The notes under the pieces are model-generated. The model was not told the DNA's origin and searched no databases. It saw only the letters and a list, made by a program, of their open reading frames with translations. The translations under genes and the position numbers were made by a program. Shown here piece by piece: positions 24,162-32,241 of a DNA stretch of 53,315 bases (position 1 is its first letter; the number at the start of each line of letters is the position of its first letter). Where the stretch lies: contig NZ_AXAP01000034.1 in the NCBI RefSeq assembly GCF_000472865.1, positions 1 through 53,315 of the forward strand. The letters are read 5' to 3'. Origin of the DNA: Bradyrhizobium elkanii WSM2783 (lineage in GTDB: Bacteria > Pseudomonadota > Alphaproteobacteria > Rhizobiales > Xanthobacteraceae).

Positions 24162-25211
24162 ATGTCTGTTTACGTTGTAGCCGATACGCAGGCCGGGCTT
24201 TCGTCCTTGTGCGCCATGCTGGAGCCGAAGCATCCCGTTACAGGGGATCTGCTTGGAGCCGTCAGCATTCGCGGCAATGACATCGCGGCCGTTGTCGTCA
24301 ACGCCGACCTGCGTGTCGTCGACAACATCACGGCGCTCAAAGCCCTGTCAGGCACGTTCTCGCGAATCCCAAAGCGCATCTTCGTCGTCAACGAGCGGAC
24401 CCGGCTGGCGGTGGTCCAGGCCTACGCGCTCGGCGCGACGCATGCGTTGCTCAGTCCGGTCAAGCCGGCCCAGTTGCTGGCAAAGCTCGCGCCGGGCGAG
24501 ACCCCATCGATCGTTCCGAGCGAACCCGCCTCGAGCGCGCGGGAGGCTGCATCGGTCGGAGCGGCCAGCTTCGCCTCGATGTTCTCGGCGGTCACCTGCG
24601 GCTGGGCCGTCAACGTCGCGGAGGCCAAGAACGCCGGCAACGTGATCGCAGAGACGATCGCCGAGCGTGGGCTGTCCGACTGGCTCGCGACAGTTCGCCG
24701 TCACCATGAGGGCACCTACCAGCACTGCTTATTGGTCACCGGCATCGCCGTCGATTTCGGCCTCAGCCTTGGCATGGCGAAGGCCGATATCGAGCGTCTT
24801 TATGCGGCGGCAATGTTTCACGACCTCGGCAAGGCAAGGATTCCGCTCGCCGTCCTGGACAAGCCCGGCAAGCTCGATGCCGAGGAACGTACGCTGATCG
24901 AAACCCATCCTGCCGCGGGCCATGCCGTGCTGAAGGGAACGCCCGGCATCTCGGCCGAAATCCTCGATGCCGTACGGCACCATCACGAGTTTCTTGATGG
25001 CAGCGGCTATCCGGACGGGCTTTGCGCCGAGAGCATCTCCGACATCGTGCGTATCCTGACCATCTCCGACATCTTCTCCGCATTGATCGAACAGCGGACC
25101 TACAAAAAGGCGATGCCGCGGGCGGCGGCATACGAAGTCCTGCGGGGCATGAAGGGCAAGCTCGAGCGGCCGCTGGTCGAGGCGTTCAGGGACGTCGCCC
25201 TGAACCGTTGA
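24162..25211 (+). CDS. HD-GYP domain cyclic-di-GMP phosphodiesterase
   Basis: The 349-residue protein has an N-terminal response-regulator-like domain (about 1-125, with LVD-like strands but no clear phospho-Asp cluster) and a C-terminal HD-GYP domain (about 190-345). The active-site set is intact: MFHDLGK with His220-Asp221, HHHEFLDGSGYP with His273-275, Glu276, Asp279 and Tyr283, and SDIFSALIEQR. HD-GYP enzymes hydrolyse c-di-GMP to GMP, lowering its level and shifting motility versus biofilm. Downstream of DUF2336 and PilZ it completes a local synthesis-free control unit. The receiver-like domain may be degenerate. Confidence 0.85.
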   Translation: MSVYVVADTQAGLSSLCAMLEPKHPVTGDLLGAVSIRGNDIAAVVVNADLRVVDNITALKALSGTFSRIPKRIFVVNERTRLAVVQAYALGATHALLSPVKPAQLLAKLAPGETPSIVPSEPASSAREAASVGAASFASMFSAVTCGWAVNVAEAKNAGNVIAETIAERGLSDWLATVRRHHEGTYQHCLLVTGIAVDFGLSLGMAKADIERLYAAAMFHDLGKARIPLAVLDKPGKLDAEERTLIETHPAAGHAVLKGTPGISAEILDAVRHHHEFLDGSGYPDGLCAESISDIVRILTISDIFSALIEQRTYKKAMPRAAAYEVLRGMKGKLERPLVEAFRDVALNR

Positions 25212-25243
25212 CCCGCCCTCGCCGTCCCCCAGGCAGTCGAAAG

Positions 25244-26866
25244 CTAGCTCCGCAGCCCCGGTGCTTCCTGGCCAGTGCGGGCGACGTACTCCGTATAGCC
25301 CCCGCCAAATTGGTGGATACCGTCCGGCGTCAACTCCAGAACGCGGTTGGAGAGCGCGGCGAGAAAATGCCGGTCGTGCGAGACGAACAGCATCGTGCCT
25401 TCAAACTCCGCCAGCGCGTTGATCAGCATCTCCTTGGTCGCAAGATCGAGATGGTTGGTCGGCTCGTCCAGCACCAGGAAGTTCGGGGGATCGTAGAGCA
25501 TCTTCGCCATCACCAGCCGTGCCTTCTCGCCGCCCGACAGTACCCGGCACCTCTTCTCGACATCGTCGCCGGAAAATCCGAAGCAGCCGGCAAGCGCGCG
25601 GAGCGAGCCCTGCCCTGCCTGCGGGAACGCGTCTTCGAGTGATTGAAACACCGTGCGTTCGCCGTCGAGCAGATCCATCGCGTGCTGCGCGAAATAACCC
25701 ATCTTGACGCTGCCGCCGAGCACGACCGTGCCGTTGTCCGGCTCAGTCGAGCCGGCCACCAGTTTCAACAACGTCGACTTCCCGGCGCCGTTGACGCCCA
25801 TCACGCACCAGCGTTCGCGCCGGCGGATCATGAAGTCCAGTCCTTCATAGATTCGCTTGCTGCCGTAGCCCTTGTCGACGTTCTTCAGCGCGACCACGTC
25901 TTCGCCGGAGCGCGGCGCCGGCAGGAATTCGAACGCCACGGTCTGGCGGCGTCTCGGAGGCTCGACCCGCTCGATCTTGTCGAGCTTCTTGACGCGGCTT
26001 TGCACCTGGGCCGCGTGGGAAGCGCGCGCCTTGAAGCGCTCGATGAACTTGATCTCCTTCGCCAGCATCGCCTGCTGACGCTCGAACTGAGCCTGCTGCT
26101 GCTTGTCGGCCATCGCGCGCTGCTGCTCATAGAACTCGTAGTCGCCGGAGTAAGTGGTGAGCGCGCCGCCGTCGATCTCGATCACCTTGCCGATCACGCG
26201 ATTGATGAACGCGCGGTCGTGCGACGTCATCAACAGCGCGCCCTCGTAGCCCTTCAGGAATTGCTCGAGCCAGATCAGGCTTTCGAGATCGAGATGGTTG
26301 CTCGGCTCGTCCAGCAGCATCACATCCGGACGCATCAAGAGAATGCGCGCCAGCGCCACGCGCATCTTCCAGCCGCCCGAGAGCGAGCCGACGTCGCCGT
26401 CCATCATCTCCTGGCTGAAGCCAAGGCCGGCCAGCGCCTCGCGCGCCCGCCCCTCGAGCGCGTAGCCGTCAAGCTCCTCGAACCGTCCCTGCACCTCGCC
26501 ATAGCGCGCGATGATGTCGTCCATCTCATCGGCGCGTTCAGGATCGGCCATCGCAGCCTCGAGCTCCTTCAGCTCGGCCGCAACGATGCTGACGGGGCCT
26601 GCGCCGTCCATCACCTCGGCGACCGCGCTGCGGCCGGACATCTCGCCGACATCCTGGCTGAAATAGCCGATCGTGATGCCGCGATCGACCGCCACCTGCC
26701 CTTCGTCGGGCACATCCTGGCCTGCGATCATCCGGAACAGCGTCGACTTGCCGGCGCCGTTCGGCCCGACGAGGCCGATCTTTTCACCCCGGTTGAGCGC
26801 CGCGGAAGCTTCGATGAAGAGGATTTGGTGGCCGGCCTGCTTGCTGACGTTGTCGAGACGGATCAT
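25244..26866 (-). CDS. ABC-F family ATP-binding protein
   Basis: The 540-residue soluble protein has two ABC nucleotide-binding domains and no membrane span, the ABC-F hallmark. The first has Walker A GPNGAGKST (34-42) and signature LSGGW, the second has GVNGAGKST and LSGGEKARL; between them runs a long charged linker (AMADKQQQAQFERQQAMLAK). These proteins act on ribosomes, in quality control or antibiotic protection. It is closest to the YbiT/Uup type by overall plan, not to a known resistance factor. ATG 26866 starts the first domain (MIRLDNVSK). The C-terminal extension of Uup is absent. Confidence 0.85.
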   Translation of the reverse strand: MIRLDNVSKQAGHQILFIEASAALNRGEKIGLVGPNGAGKSTLFRMIAGQDVPDEGQVAVDRGITIGYFSQDVGEMSGRSAVAEVMDGAGPVSIVAAELKELEAAMADPERADEMDDIIARYGEVQGRFEELDGYALEGRAREALAGLGFSQEMMDGDVGSLSGGWKMRVALARILLMRPDVMLLDEPSNHLDLESLIWLEQFLKGYEGALLMTSHDRAFINRVIGKVIEIDGGALTTYSGDYEFYEQQRAMADKQQQAQFERQQAMLAKEIKFIERFKARASHAAQVQSRVKKLDKIERVEPPRRRQTVAFEFLPAPRSGEDVVALKNVDKGYGSKRIYEGLDFMIRRRERWCVMGVNGAGKSTLLKLVAGSTEPDNGTVVLGGSVKMGYFAQHAMDLLDGERTVFQSLEDAFPQAGQGSLRALAGCFGFSGDDVEKRCRVLSGGEKARLVMAKMLYDPPNFLVLDEPTNHLDLATKEMLINALAEFEGTMLFVSHDRHFLAALSNRVLELTPDGIHQFGGGYTEYVARTGQEAPGLRS

Positions 26867-26983
26867 TGCGCTATCTGGTGGGACATCTGTGCGGGGCGCT
26901 CTTAGTCGATTTCGCCCGCCAGCGCAAAGACGTTCCGCCACCCGCTCCGCTTCAGCGCGATTTTCCTTCCGAAACGAGCCCTG

Positions 26984-27133
26984 CTAGTGCCGCTTGAAAT
27001 ACTGCACGTCGCGCTCGTGCTTTTCGGCCGCGGCGCGAGACTTGAAGGTGCCGAGATTGCGACGTTTGCCGGTCTTCGGATTGACCTTCCGCGAATAGAG
27101 GCGGTATTCGCCGGATCGTAATTTGCGGATCAT
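26984..27133 (-). CDS. Small basic protein, 49 residues
   Basis: From ATG 27133, with AAGGAGACCC upstream, the frame reads MIRKLRSGEYRLYSRKVNPK and TGKRRNLGTFKSRAAAEKHE, ending VQYFKRH. It is very basic (pI clearly above 10) and has the shape of a small nucleic-acid-binding protein. I recall near-identical small proteins in other Bradyrhizobium genomes, annotated hypothetical. It lies between the ABC-F gene and the cytochrome-like gene on the same strand. Confidence 0.7.
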   Translation of the reverse strand: MIRKLRSGEYRLYSRKVNPKTGKRRNLGTFKSRAAAEKHERDVQYFKRH

Positions 27134-27183
27134 GGTCGGGTCTCCTTTTGCCCGATCAACCACGCCGCACCCTCTCGGTTCCA

Positions 27184-27660
27184 TTACGGCTTGCGCTGCG
27201 GCGGAAAGAGCTGATTGCCAAATGGCTGCGGTCCGGTGGGAACACGGATGGCGATGAAGCTTCGGCCCATCGATGTGTGACAGGAGTTGCAGCCTTCGGT
27301 CAGACTGGCATAAGCCTTCGCAAATTTGCGGCCATCCTTCGACGCGATCGCGTCGGAAACCGACTGCAACGGATCCTTCAGCGTGGTGACATTGCTGACG
27401 GGGATGCCGGAATACATCATGGCCGCCTCCGCAAGACTGGACTCGAGCTGGCCCAGTTCGTACGTCGCAAGCTCCCAATTCTGGGCCGTGGCGGCCAACC
27501 ACAATTTCTGGTGTTGCTGTTGCGCAGCGCTCATGATGTCGCCAAGCCGTGGGACATATCGGTCGCTCGAAGAAGGCTGCTTCAGATCCGACTGCGCGAT
27601 CGCCAATGTTGTCGACGCCGCAGACAGAAGCAGAGCCATCACCAGAGCACGCCGTTTCAT
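27184..27660 (-). CDS. Exported c-type cytochrome-like protein
   Basis: The 158-residue protein has a signal peptide (ALVMALLLSAASTTLAIAQ) and a mature part that is all-helical with one haem-attachment site CNSCH (EGCNSCHTSMG) near residue 128. The helical bundle with a C-terminal CxxCH recalls cytochrome c-prime, but the axial-ligand pattern cannot be checked. It is expected in the periplasm as a monohaem electron carrier or gas-binding protein. ATG 27660 starts the signal; the four-codon longer start at 27672 is less likely. Confidence 0.65.
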   Translation of the reverse strand: MKRRALVMALLLSAASTTLAIAQSDLKQPSSSDRYVPRLGDIMSAAQQQHQKLWLAATAQNWELATYELGQLESSLAEAAMMYSGIPVSNVTTLKDPLQSVSDAIASKDGRKFAKAYASLTEGCNSCHTSMGRSFIAIRVPTGPQPFGNQLFPPQRKP

Positions 27661-27789
27661 CGCAAACTCCATTTCTTCCCGCGGCAGCGACCGCAGAACA
27701 TTGTTTTGCTTGCAGCCTAGCGAGGAGAGTCGTGGGAGTCTTGCGCCTGATCAAAGCCGCCTGGGGAATTCGACCAAGCAACACAACAG

Positions 27790-27872
27790 CCGTCATTGCG
27801 AGCGTAGCGAAGCAATCCATTGTCTCCGCAAGTTTCGAGAGATGGATTGCTTCGCTTTGCTCGCAATGACGG
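27790..27872. repeat. CCGTCATTGCGA...TCGCAATGACGG palindromic repeat
   Basis: Near-perfect long inverted repeat (CCGTCATTGCGAGC mirrored by GCTCGCAATGACGG, with inner GCGAAGCAATCCAT / ATGGATTGCTTCGC). A dispersed repeat type common in Bradyrhizobium. It lies between the cytochrome-like gene and the Sel1 gene. Confidence 0.8.
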
Positions 27873-27892
27873 CTGGGTTACCATTGATCGCG

Positions 27893-28717
27893 CTAGAAGC
27901 AGAGATTAGTCACGACATTGCCGCGCTTGTCCTTGATCGTCATCGGACATCGCGCCCGCTCCAGCGCCTTCTTGGCGTCCTCGTCGCCGAGCGCGGCGGC
28001 GCGCTCGTAATAGGCTTTTGCGGCATCCGAATCCTTCGGACCGCCGCGGCCGGATTGCGCGAAGGCGCCCATCCGCTCCAGCGCGGCAGGATGATTTTGC
28101 GCGGCCGCCTTCTCGAACAGCGCGCGTGCCGCGACATCGTCCTTCTCGCCGCCGGAGCCCTCGGAGAGCATCAGGCCGAGCTGATATTGCGCCTCGGGGT
28201 TGGTCTCGGCGGCCTTCGCGAGCAATTCGCGGGCCCGTGCCGGATCGGCCGCCGAGGAGCCGCCGAGCGCGGCCAGATTGGTGACGCCGCGCGGATTGCC
28301 GGCCTGCGCCGCGCGCTCAAACAATTTGCGTGCCTGCGCCTCGTCCTTCGCGACGCCCGCGCCGGTCCCGTAGAGCACGCCGAGCTCGACCATCGCCGAG
28401 GTCGAGCCCTTGTCTGCCGCCTTCCGCCAGGCCGCGACCGCTTCCGCCGTTTGCCGGTTGGCTGCATAGGCACGCCCGAGCTGATACATCGCCCGGCGCG
28501 AGGATTTCGCAGCAACCGCACAGTATTTGATCGCGGTCGCAATGTCGGCCGAGGCGACCTCCGGCGCGCCCTTGACGTCGGCGGGCTTGTCGGGATCGGA
28601 GGGATCGGCCGCGAGGCGGTCGCACAGCACGAGGTCGGCCGATTGCGCATGGGCATGGCCTGGCGCCGCGAGCACTGTGACGGCGAGAAGTGCGGCTGCA
28701 TGAATTCGCTTGATCAT
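27893..28717 (-). CDS. Sel1-repeat (SLR/TPR-like) exported protein
   Basis: The 274-residue protein has a signal peptide (HAAALLAVTVLAAPGHAHA) and a helical solenoid of Sel1 repeats such as AMYQLGRAYAANRQTAEAVA, AMVELGVLYGTGAGVAKDEA and AQYQLGLMLSEGSGGEKDDV. Sel1 repeats bind other proteins; exported members take part in envelope biogenesis and signalling. The tail holds one Cys in RCPMT and the end NLCF. ATG 28717 is preferred. It is the last gene of a three-gene minus-strand operon with the ModA-like and GrlR-like genes. Confidence 0.8.
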   Translation of the reverse strand: MIKRIHAAALLAVTVLAAPGHAHAQSADLVLCDRLAADPSDPDKPADVKGAPEVASADIATAIKYCAVAAKSSRRAMYQLGRAYAANRQTAEAVAAWRKAADKGSTSAMVELGVLYGTGAGVAKDEAQARKLFERAAQAGNPRGVTNLAALGGSSAADPARARELLAKAAETNPEAQYQLGLMLSEGSGGEKDDVAARALFEKAAAQNHPAALERMGAFAQSGRGGPKDSDAAKAYYERAAALGDEDAKKALERARCPMTIKDKRGNVVTNLCF

Positions 28718-28749
28718 GGCTGGCAAGTTGCGTCGAACGGCCGGCAAAT

Positions 28750-29436
28750 TCAAGGCTCAAGCCCCGACTCGCGCAGCACCGGCGCGACCTCGTCGGAAGC
28801 GAGATAGCGCAGCAGCCGGTCGGCCTGCTCCGCCTTCCCCGAAGCTGTCATGCGGCCGGCGGAGAACACCCCCGGCGTCTGCAACTCGCGCGGAATTGGT
28901 CCGACGACCTCGATGCCGGCAACCTGCTTCAATTCGCTGATCTGCTGCACGGCGAGATCGGCCTCATCAGTGACGAGCCGTTCCGCGGTGAAGCCCGACG
29001 GGATAATGGTCGCGCGCGCGTTGATCTCGGTCGCGATGCCCAGGCCCTCGATCAGTCGCGCGAAGAAAATCCCGCTGGCGCCGATCCGCGAATACACCAC
29101 CGAGCGCGCAGCCAGCAGCGTCGCGCGCAACCCCGCCTCGCTGGCGATGTCGGGATGCAAGGCTCCCTCCTTCACGGCGATGCCGACATAAGAGCGCGCG
29201 AGATCGACGCAGCTCGCCGCGGCGACGCTTCCTTCCCGCGCGAGCTCGGCGAGCCCCTCTTGCGTCAGGATGAGGATGTCGGCGCCCTCGCCGCGCCTGA
29301 TCCGGTCGAGCAGCGCGAGCGTCGGCGCGAAATCGGCGTCGATCCGCACGCCGCCGGCGGCCGCGTACTGTCCGGCAAGATCGGCAACTGCGCCTTTCAG
29401 CGCCAACGTGGAGAGCAGGCGAATGGTGTCGGGCAT
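28750..29436 (-). CDS. ModA-like solute-binding-domain protein without signal peptide
   Basis: The 228-residue protein has the two-lobe fold of molybdate-type binding proteins: LSTLALKGAVADLAGQY at the start, a FAPTLALLDRIRRGEGADI lobe, and late AERLVTDEADLAVQQIS and GVFSAGRMTASGK. ModA proteins are periplasmic and lipid-anchored or soluble, but no signal peptide is visible (MPDTIRLLST), and no modBC lies nearby. It might be cytoplasmic and regulatory, or the annotated start may be too late. It starts 6 bp after the GrlR-like stop and ends 32 bp before the Sel1 start. Confidence 0.7.
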   Translation of the reverse strand: MPDTIRLLSTLALKGAVADLAGQYAAAGGVRIDADFAPTLALLDRIRRGEGADILILTQEGLAELAREGSVAAASCVDLARSYVGIAVKEGALHPDIASEAGLRATLLAARSVVYSRIGASGIFFARLIEGLGIATEINARATIIPSGFTAERLVTDEADLAVQQISELKQVAGIEVVGPIPRELQTPGVFSAGRMTASGKAEQADRLLRYLASDEVAPVLRESGLEP

Positions 29437-29442
29437 CGCGTC

Positions 29443-30150
29443 TTACAGTCGGCGCATCAGCTTCAGCACCGCCGTCAATCGCAGGCTGCGCTTGCCGGCG
29501 AGCGCGGTTGCTTCCAGCACCGCTCCCTCTTCATTACAGGTGCCGGAAAAGCCGATGCCGACTTCGTGGCCGCCGAAGATCGGATTCTCGCCCCTGGCCG
29601 GCGTGTGCTCCTGGTTGAGGATCTGGCCTTTCCAGCGGCCATTCTCCGAAACGTAAGTACCGAGATAATAGAAGAACGCGTCACCGCCGACGATGCGGCC
29701 ATCCTTGAGCAGCATCACGCCAGTCAGGCCGCCTGAGACCCCATCGAGCAGGCGGAGATGAATGGAATAAAGGCCATTGGCAATCCCGCCCTCGCCGACA
29801 CCGCCGGCGATCGGGACCTCCTGCTCCTCGATCGGCGTCAACAATGCCTGAAACGGGACGCCCGGCACCTCCCGCAACCCTCCCTCGAAGCGATAGGTGT
29901 CGCCATTGGGCCGGCCCTGCGCCACCAGCGTCGCATCATCGGTGCCGGCCATGGCGGGATAGTTGGGATCCGGATTGTGGCGCACGGTCCTGACCACGAC
30001 AGAGACATCGTCGCCGCTTTCCTCATAGGTGCCGATATGGGCGAAGGCCGAATTGCCGCCGAGCATCTTGCCGTCATGCGCGTGCATGACGCTGCGGCCG
30101 ACCGCATCATTGAGCTGAAATCTGACCTTGTAGAAGCCTCCGAAACCCAC
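29443..30150 (-). CDS. GrlR-like protein with internal domain duplication (copy 1)
   Basis: Read from GTG 30150 the product is 235 residues, exactly the length of the protein at 35242-35949, and the two align end to end. Each half carries a GrlR-type beta-barrel unit: FGGFYKVRFQL...GGNSAFAHIGTY in the first and GLYSIHLRLLDG...GGDAFFYYLGTY in the second, each with a trailing RHN or EHT turn. GrlR is a small anti-activator of type III secretion in enteropathogens, but here no GrlA partner is near. The frame extends upstream to 30264, but the shorter GTG start gives the conserved length. It heads the operon with the ModA-like and Sel1 genes. Confidence 0.65.
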   Translation of the reverse strand: MGFGGFYKVRFQLNDAVGRSVMHAHDGKMLGGNSAFAHIGTYEESGDDVSVVVRTVRHNPDPNYPAMAGTDDATLVAQGRPNGDTYRFEGGLREVPGVPFQALLTPIEEQEVPIAGGVGEGGIANGLYSIHLRLLDGVSGGLTGVMLLKDGRIVGGDAFFYYLGTYVSENGRWKGQILNQEHTPARGENPIFGGHEVGIGFSGTCNEEGAVLEATALAGKRSLRLTAVLKLMRRL

Positions 30151-30281
30151 TTCGGCCCCCGGCCCGCGCGCATCCAAGCCAAGTGTAGCGCGCTTTCGGC
30201 AAGGTCGATACCGGCTTTGCGCTAAACAAAGCGTGTCGACGGTCCGGAAGCGCAACCAGTCCAATGCCGTTTAAAATGCAA

Positions 30282-30315
30282 AAGTCCGCCAAAGCCGAAC
30301 GGCATTGGCGGACTT
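30282..30315 (-). terminator. Terminator of glnII
   Basis: AAGTCCGCCAAAGCC (30282-30296) pairs with GGCATTGGCGGACTT (30301-30315) around GAAC, with one mismatch. On the minus strand it is followed by TTTGCATTTT. It lies about 40 bp past the glnII stop. Confidence 0.75.
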
Positions 30316-30356
30316 GATTGCGGTCCCGGGCGCCCCCAGCCCGGGCCGGGAGCGTC

Positions 30357-31391
30357 TTAGGCCGCGGCCTTCTTGCCGGTCGGGACTTGAGAGACGGTCT
30401 TCAGGATCTGCGAAGCGATCTGGTAGGGGTCGCCTTGGGAGTTGGGACGGCGATCTTCCAGATAACCCTTGTAGCCGTTGTTGACGAAGGAGTGCGGAAC
30501 GCGGATCGAAGCGCCGCGGTCGGCCACGCCATAAGAGAAGGTATCGATCGAGGCCGTCTCGTGCTTGCCGGTCAGGCGCATATGGTTATCAGGGCCGTAG
30601 ACTGCGATGTGGTCAGCGCGGTTGGCCTTGAAGGCTTCCATCAGCGCCTCGAAGTACTCCTTGCCGCCGACTTCGCGCATGTACTGGGTCGAGAAGTTGG
30701 CGTGCATGCCGGAACCGTTCCAGTCGGTGTCGCCGAGCGGCTTGCAGTGGAATTCGATGTCGATGCCATAGCTCTCGGTCAGGCGCAGCATCAGATAGCG
30801 CGCCATCCACATCTGGTCAGCGGCGGTCTTGGAGCCCTTGCCGAAGATCTGGAATTCCCACTGGCCCTTCGCCACTTCGGCGTTGATGCCTTCGTGGTTG
30901 ATGCCGGCAGCAAGGCAGAGGTCGAGATGCTCTTCCACGATCTTGCGGGCAACATCGCCGACATTCTTGTAGCCGACGCCGGTGTAGTACGGGCCCTGCG
31001 GAGCGGGATAGCCGCTCGAGGGGAAGCCCAGCGGACGGCCGTCCTTGTAGAAGAAATATTCCTGCTCGAAGCCGAACCAGGCGCCGGCGTCATCGAGAAT
31101 GGTGGCGCGCTTGTTGGACGGATGCGGGGTGACGCCATCGGGCATCATGACTTCGCACATCACGAGCGCGCCGTTGGTGCGCGCAGCGTCCGGATAGACG
31201 GCGACCGGCTTCAGCACGCAATCGGAGCTGTGGCCTTCAGCCTGCATGGTGGAGGAGCCATCGAAGCCCCAGAGCGGAAGCTGCTCGAGCGTCGGGAACG
31301 ACGCGAATTCCTTGATCTGAGTCTTGCCGCGCAAGTTCGGTGTCGGCGTATACCCGTCGAGCCAAATATACTCGAGCTTGTACTTAGTCAT
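30357..31391 (-). CDS. glnII: Glutamine synthetase II (eukaryote-type GSII)
   Basis: GlnII joins ammonium and glutamate to glutamine using ATP. The 344-residue protein is the short eukaryote-like GSII form, first known in bacteria from rhizobia; the N-terminus is YKLEYIWLDGYTPTPNLRGK. Key stretches are WGFDGSSTMQAEGHSSDC, FGFEQEYFFYKDGRPLG (metal Glu residues), AAGINHEGINAEV and DWNGSGMHANFST (substrate loop). It is an octamer or decamer of thermolabile type in rhizobia and not controlled by adenylylation, unlike GSI. A sigma-54 site (31486-31501) lies 95 bp upstream, consistent with NtrC control under nitrogen limitation. DUF2735 is divergent. Confidence 0.95.
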   Translation of the reverse strand: MTKYKLEYIWLDGYTPTPNLRGKTQIKEFASFPTLEQLPLWGFDGSSTMQAEGHSSDCVLKPVAVYPDAARTNGALVMCEVMMPDGVTPHPSNKRATILDDAGAWFGFEQEYFFYKDGRPLGFPSSGYPAPQGPYYTGVGYKNVGDVARKIVEEHLDLCLAAGINHEGINAEVAKGQWEFQIFGKGSKTAADQMWMARYLMLRLTESYGIDIEFHCKPLGDTDWNGSGMHANFSTQYMREVGGKEYFEALMEAFKANRADHIAVYGPDNHMRLTGKHETASIDTFSYGVADRGASIRVPHSFVNNGYKGYLEDRRPNSQGDPYQIASQILKTVSQVPTGKKAAA

Positions 31392-31485
31392 TGAGCCTCT
31401 CTGTTGATGATGCAAAACGCGAGGGGCCGAAAAGCCACTCGGTTGCCCCACGCGTACCCGGCCACCATCGGCCAAGAATGTACCA

Positions 31486-31501
31486 AGCAATTTGAATGCC
31501 A
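31486..31501 (-). promoter_or_regulatory. Sigma-54 promoter of glnII
   Basis: The minus strand reads TGGCATTCAAATTGCT: TGGCAY, five bases, TTGCW, with the -24 GG and -12 GC ten bases apart. It ends 95 bp before the glnII start. Sigma-54/NtrC control of glnII is established in Bradyrhizobium, so this is the likely nitrogen-regulated start. Confidence 0.75.
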
Positions 31502-31949
31502 ATCGCTGCAATGCGGGAGCGGGTCTCTGGGGAAAAGTCCAGACCGCGCTAGCTCTTTTTTGCTGCGACATAGAAGCGCGGCTGGCATGCGTACGAAGCG
31601 GCCAATTGACGCTCCCAGGGTACCGCCAGCGCCCGATTCTCCGGCAATTTCCTCTAGGCGCCCACCGTCCGATTAAAGCCTTGGCAGGCTTTCGCGGCAT
31701 TGCTCGGAGACGCCGCCGCGCGACCGCAACCCTCGGCCCGGCTCAAGCGTTGGTCACCTGCTTGTTGCCTCACGCGAAGCAAAAGCAAAAATGCCTAGAG
31801 AATAATCATCGAGTGACATTTTTTGATCAACTTGCATCCGGGCGGGGCACGGCCGATATCGCAAGTCCAAGTAACTATCCAAGTAACCACACGAGAACGA
31901 GTCGGGCGCACCATGGAGGATCGCGGCTCCGATCAGAGGAGAGGATGAC
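31502..31949. other. glnII-DUF2735 divergent spacer
   Basis: Holds an imperfect inverted repeat at 31518-31550 (AGCGGGTCTCTGG with CCAGACCGCGCT) just upstream of the sigma-54 site, and a tandem pair TCCAAGTAAC at 31866-31875 and 31878-31887 (12-bp period) shortly before the DUF2735 start. Either could bind a regulator. No gene is seen. Confidence 0.5.
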
Positions 31950-32150
31950 ATGAATACGGGTCTGAATCAGGGATCTGCCAAGATCTACCAATTCCCGGTT
32001 GGCGGCCGGGCGTCCATCGCAGGACGCCGCTACGGTGAGACCAAGTCGGCGCTCGAGATTGCCGCTTCACAGGTGAACAAGGCCGATTGCAGCGGTAGCT
32101 GGTACCACCAAGCGGCGATCGAAGAATCCAAGCCAACGCGTGACCACTAA
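31950..32150 (+). CDS. DUF2735 protein, glnII partner
   Basis: The 66-residue protein opens MNTGLNQGSAKIYQFPVGGR and has GGRASIAGRRYGETK and CSGSWYHQAAIEES, the full DUF2735 pattern. DUF2735 genes stand beside glnII in many rhizobia, which suggests a link to nitrogen control, but no activity is known. GAGGAGAGGATG precedes ATG 31950. It is small, basic and without membrane segments, so probably cytoplasmic. A bidirectional terminator follows at 32207-32241. Confidence 0.8.
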   Translation: MNTGLNQGSAKIYQFPVGGRASIAGRRYGETKSALEIAASQVNKADCSGSWYHQAAIEESKPTRDH

Positions 32151-32206
32151 TGCCGGGTCAATATCGGATAGCCTCCCGACGGGAATGTCGGGGATCGGTA
32201 GCGTCG

Positions 32207-32241
32207 AAAAGGGTCGGAACGAGCGCGTTTCGGCCCTTTTT
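32207..32241. terminator. Bidirectional terminator
   Basis: AAAAGGGTCGGAAC (32207-32220) pairs with GTTTCGGCCCTTTTT (32227-32241) around GAGCGC, with a T run on both strands. It serves the DUF2735 gene and the convergent MliC-like gene, whose stop overlaps the right edge. Confidence 0.75.

Noticed and set aside
25643..26905. 420-residue plus-strand frame opposite the ABC-F gene
   Set aside because: Shadow of the ABC-F coding frame; rich in Arg, His, Asp and Leu with no recognisable motif.
27790..27872. Long inverted repeat as a CRISPR unit or terminator
   Set aside because: Single palindrome without spacers or a T tract; fits a dispersed repeat family.
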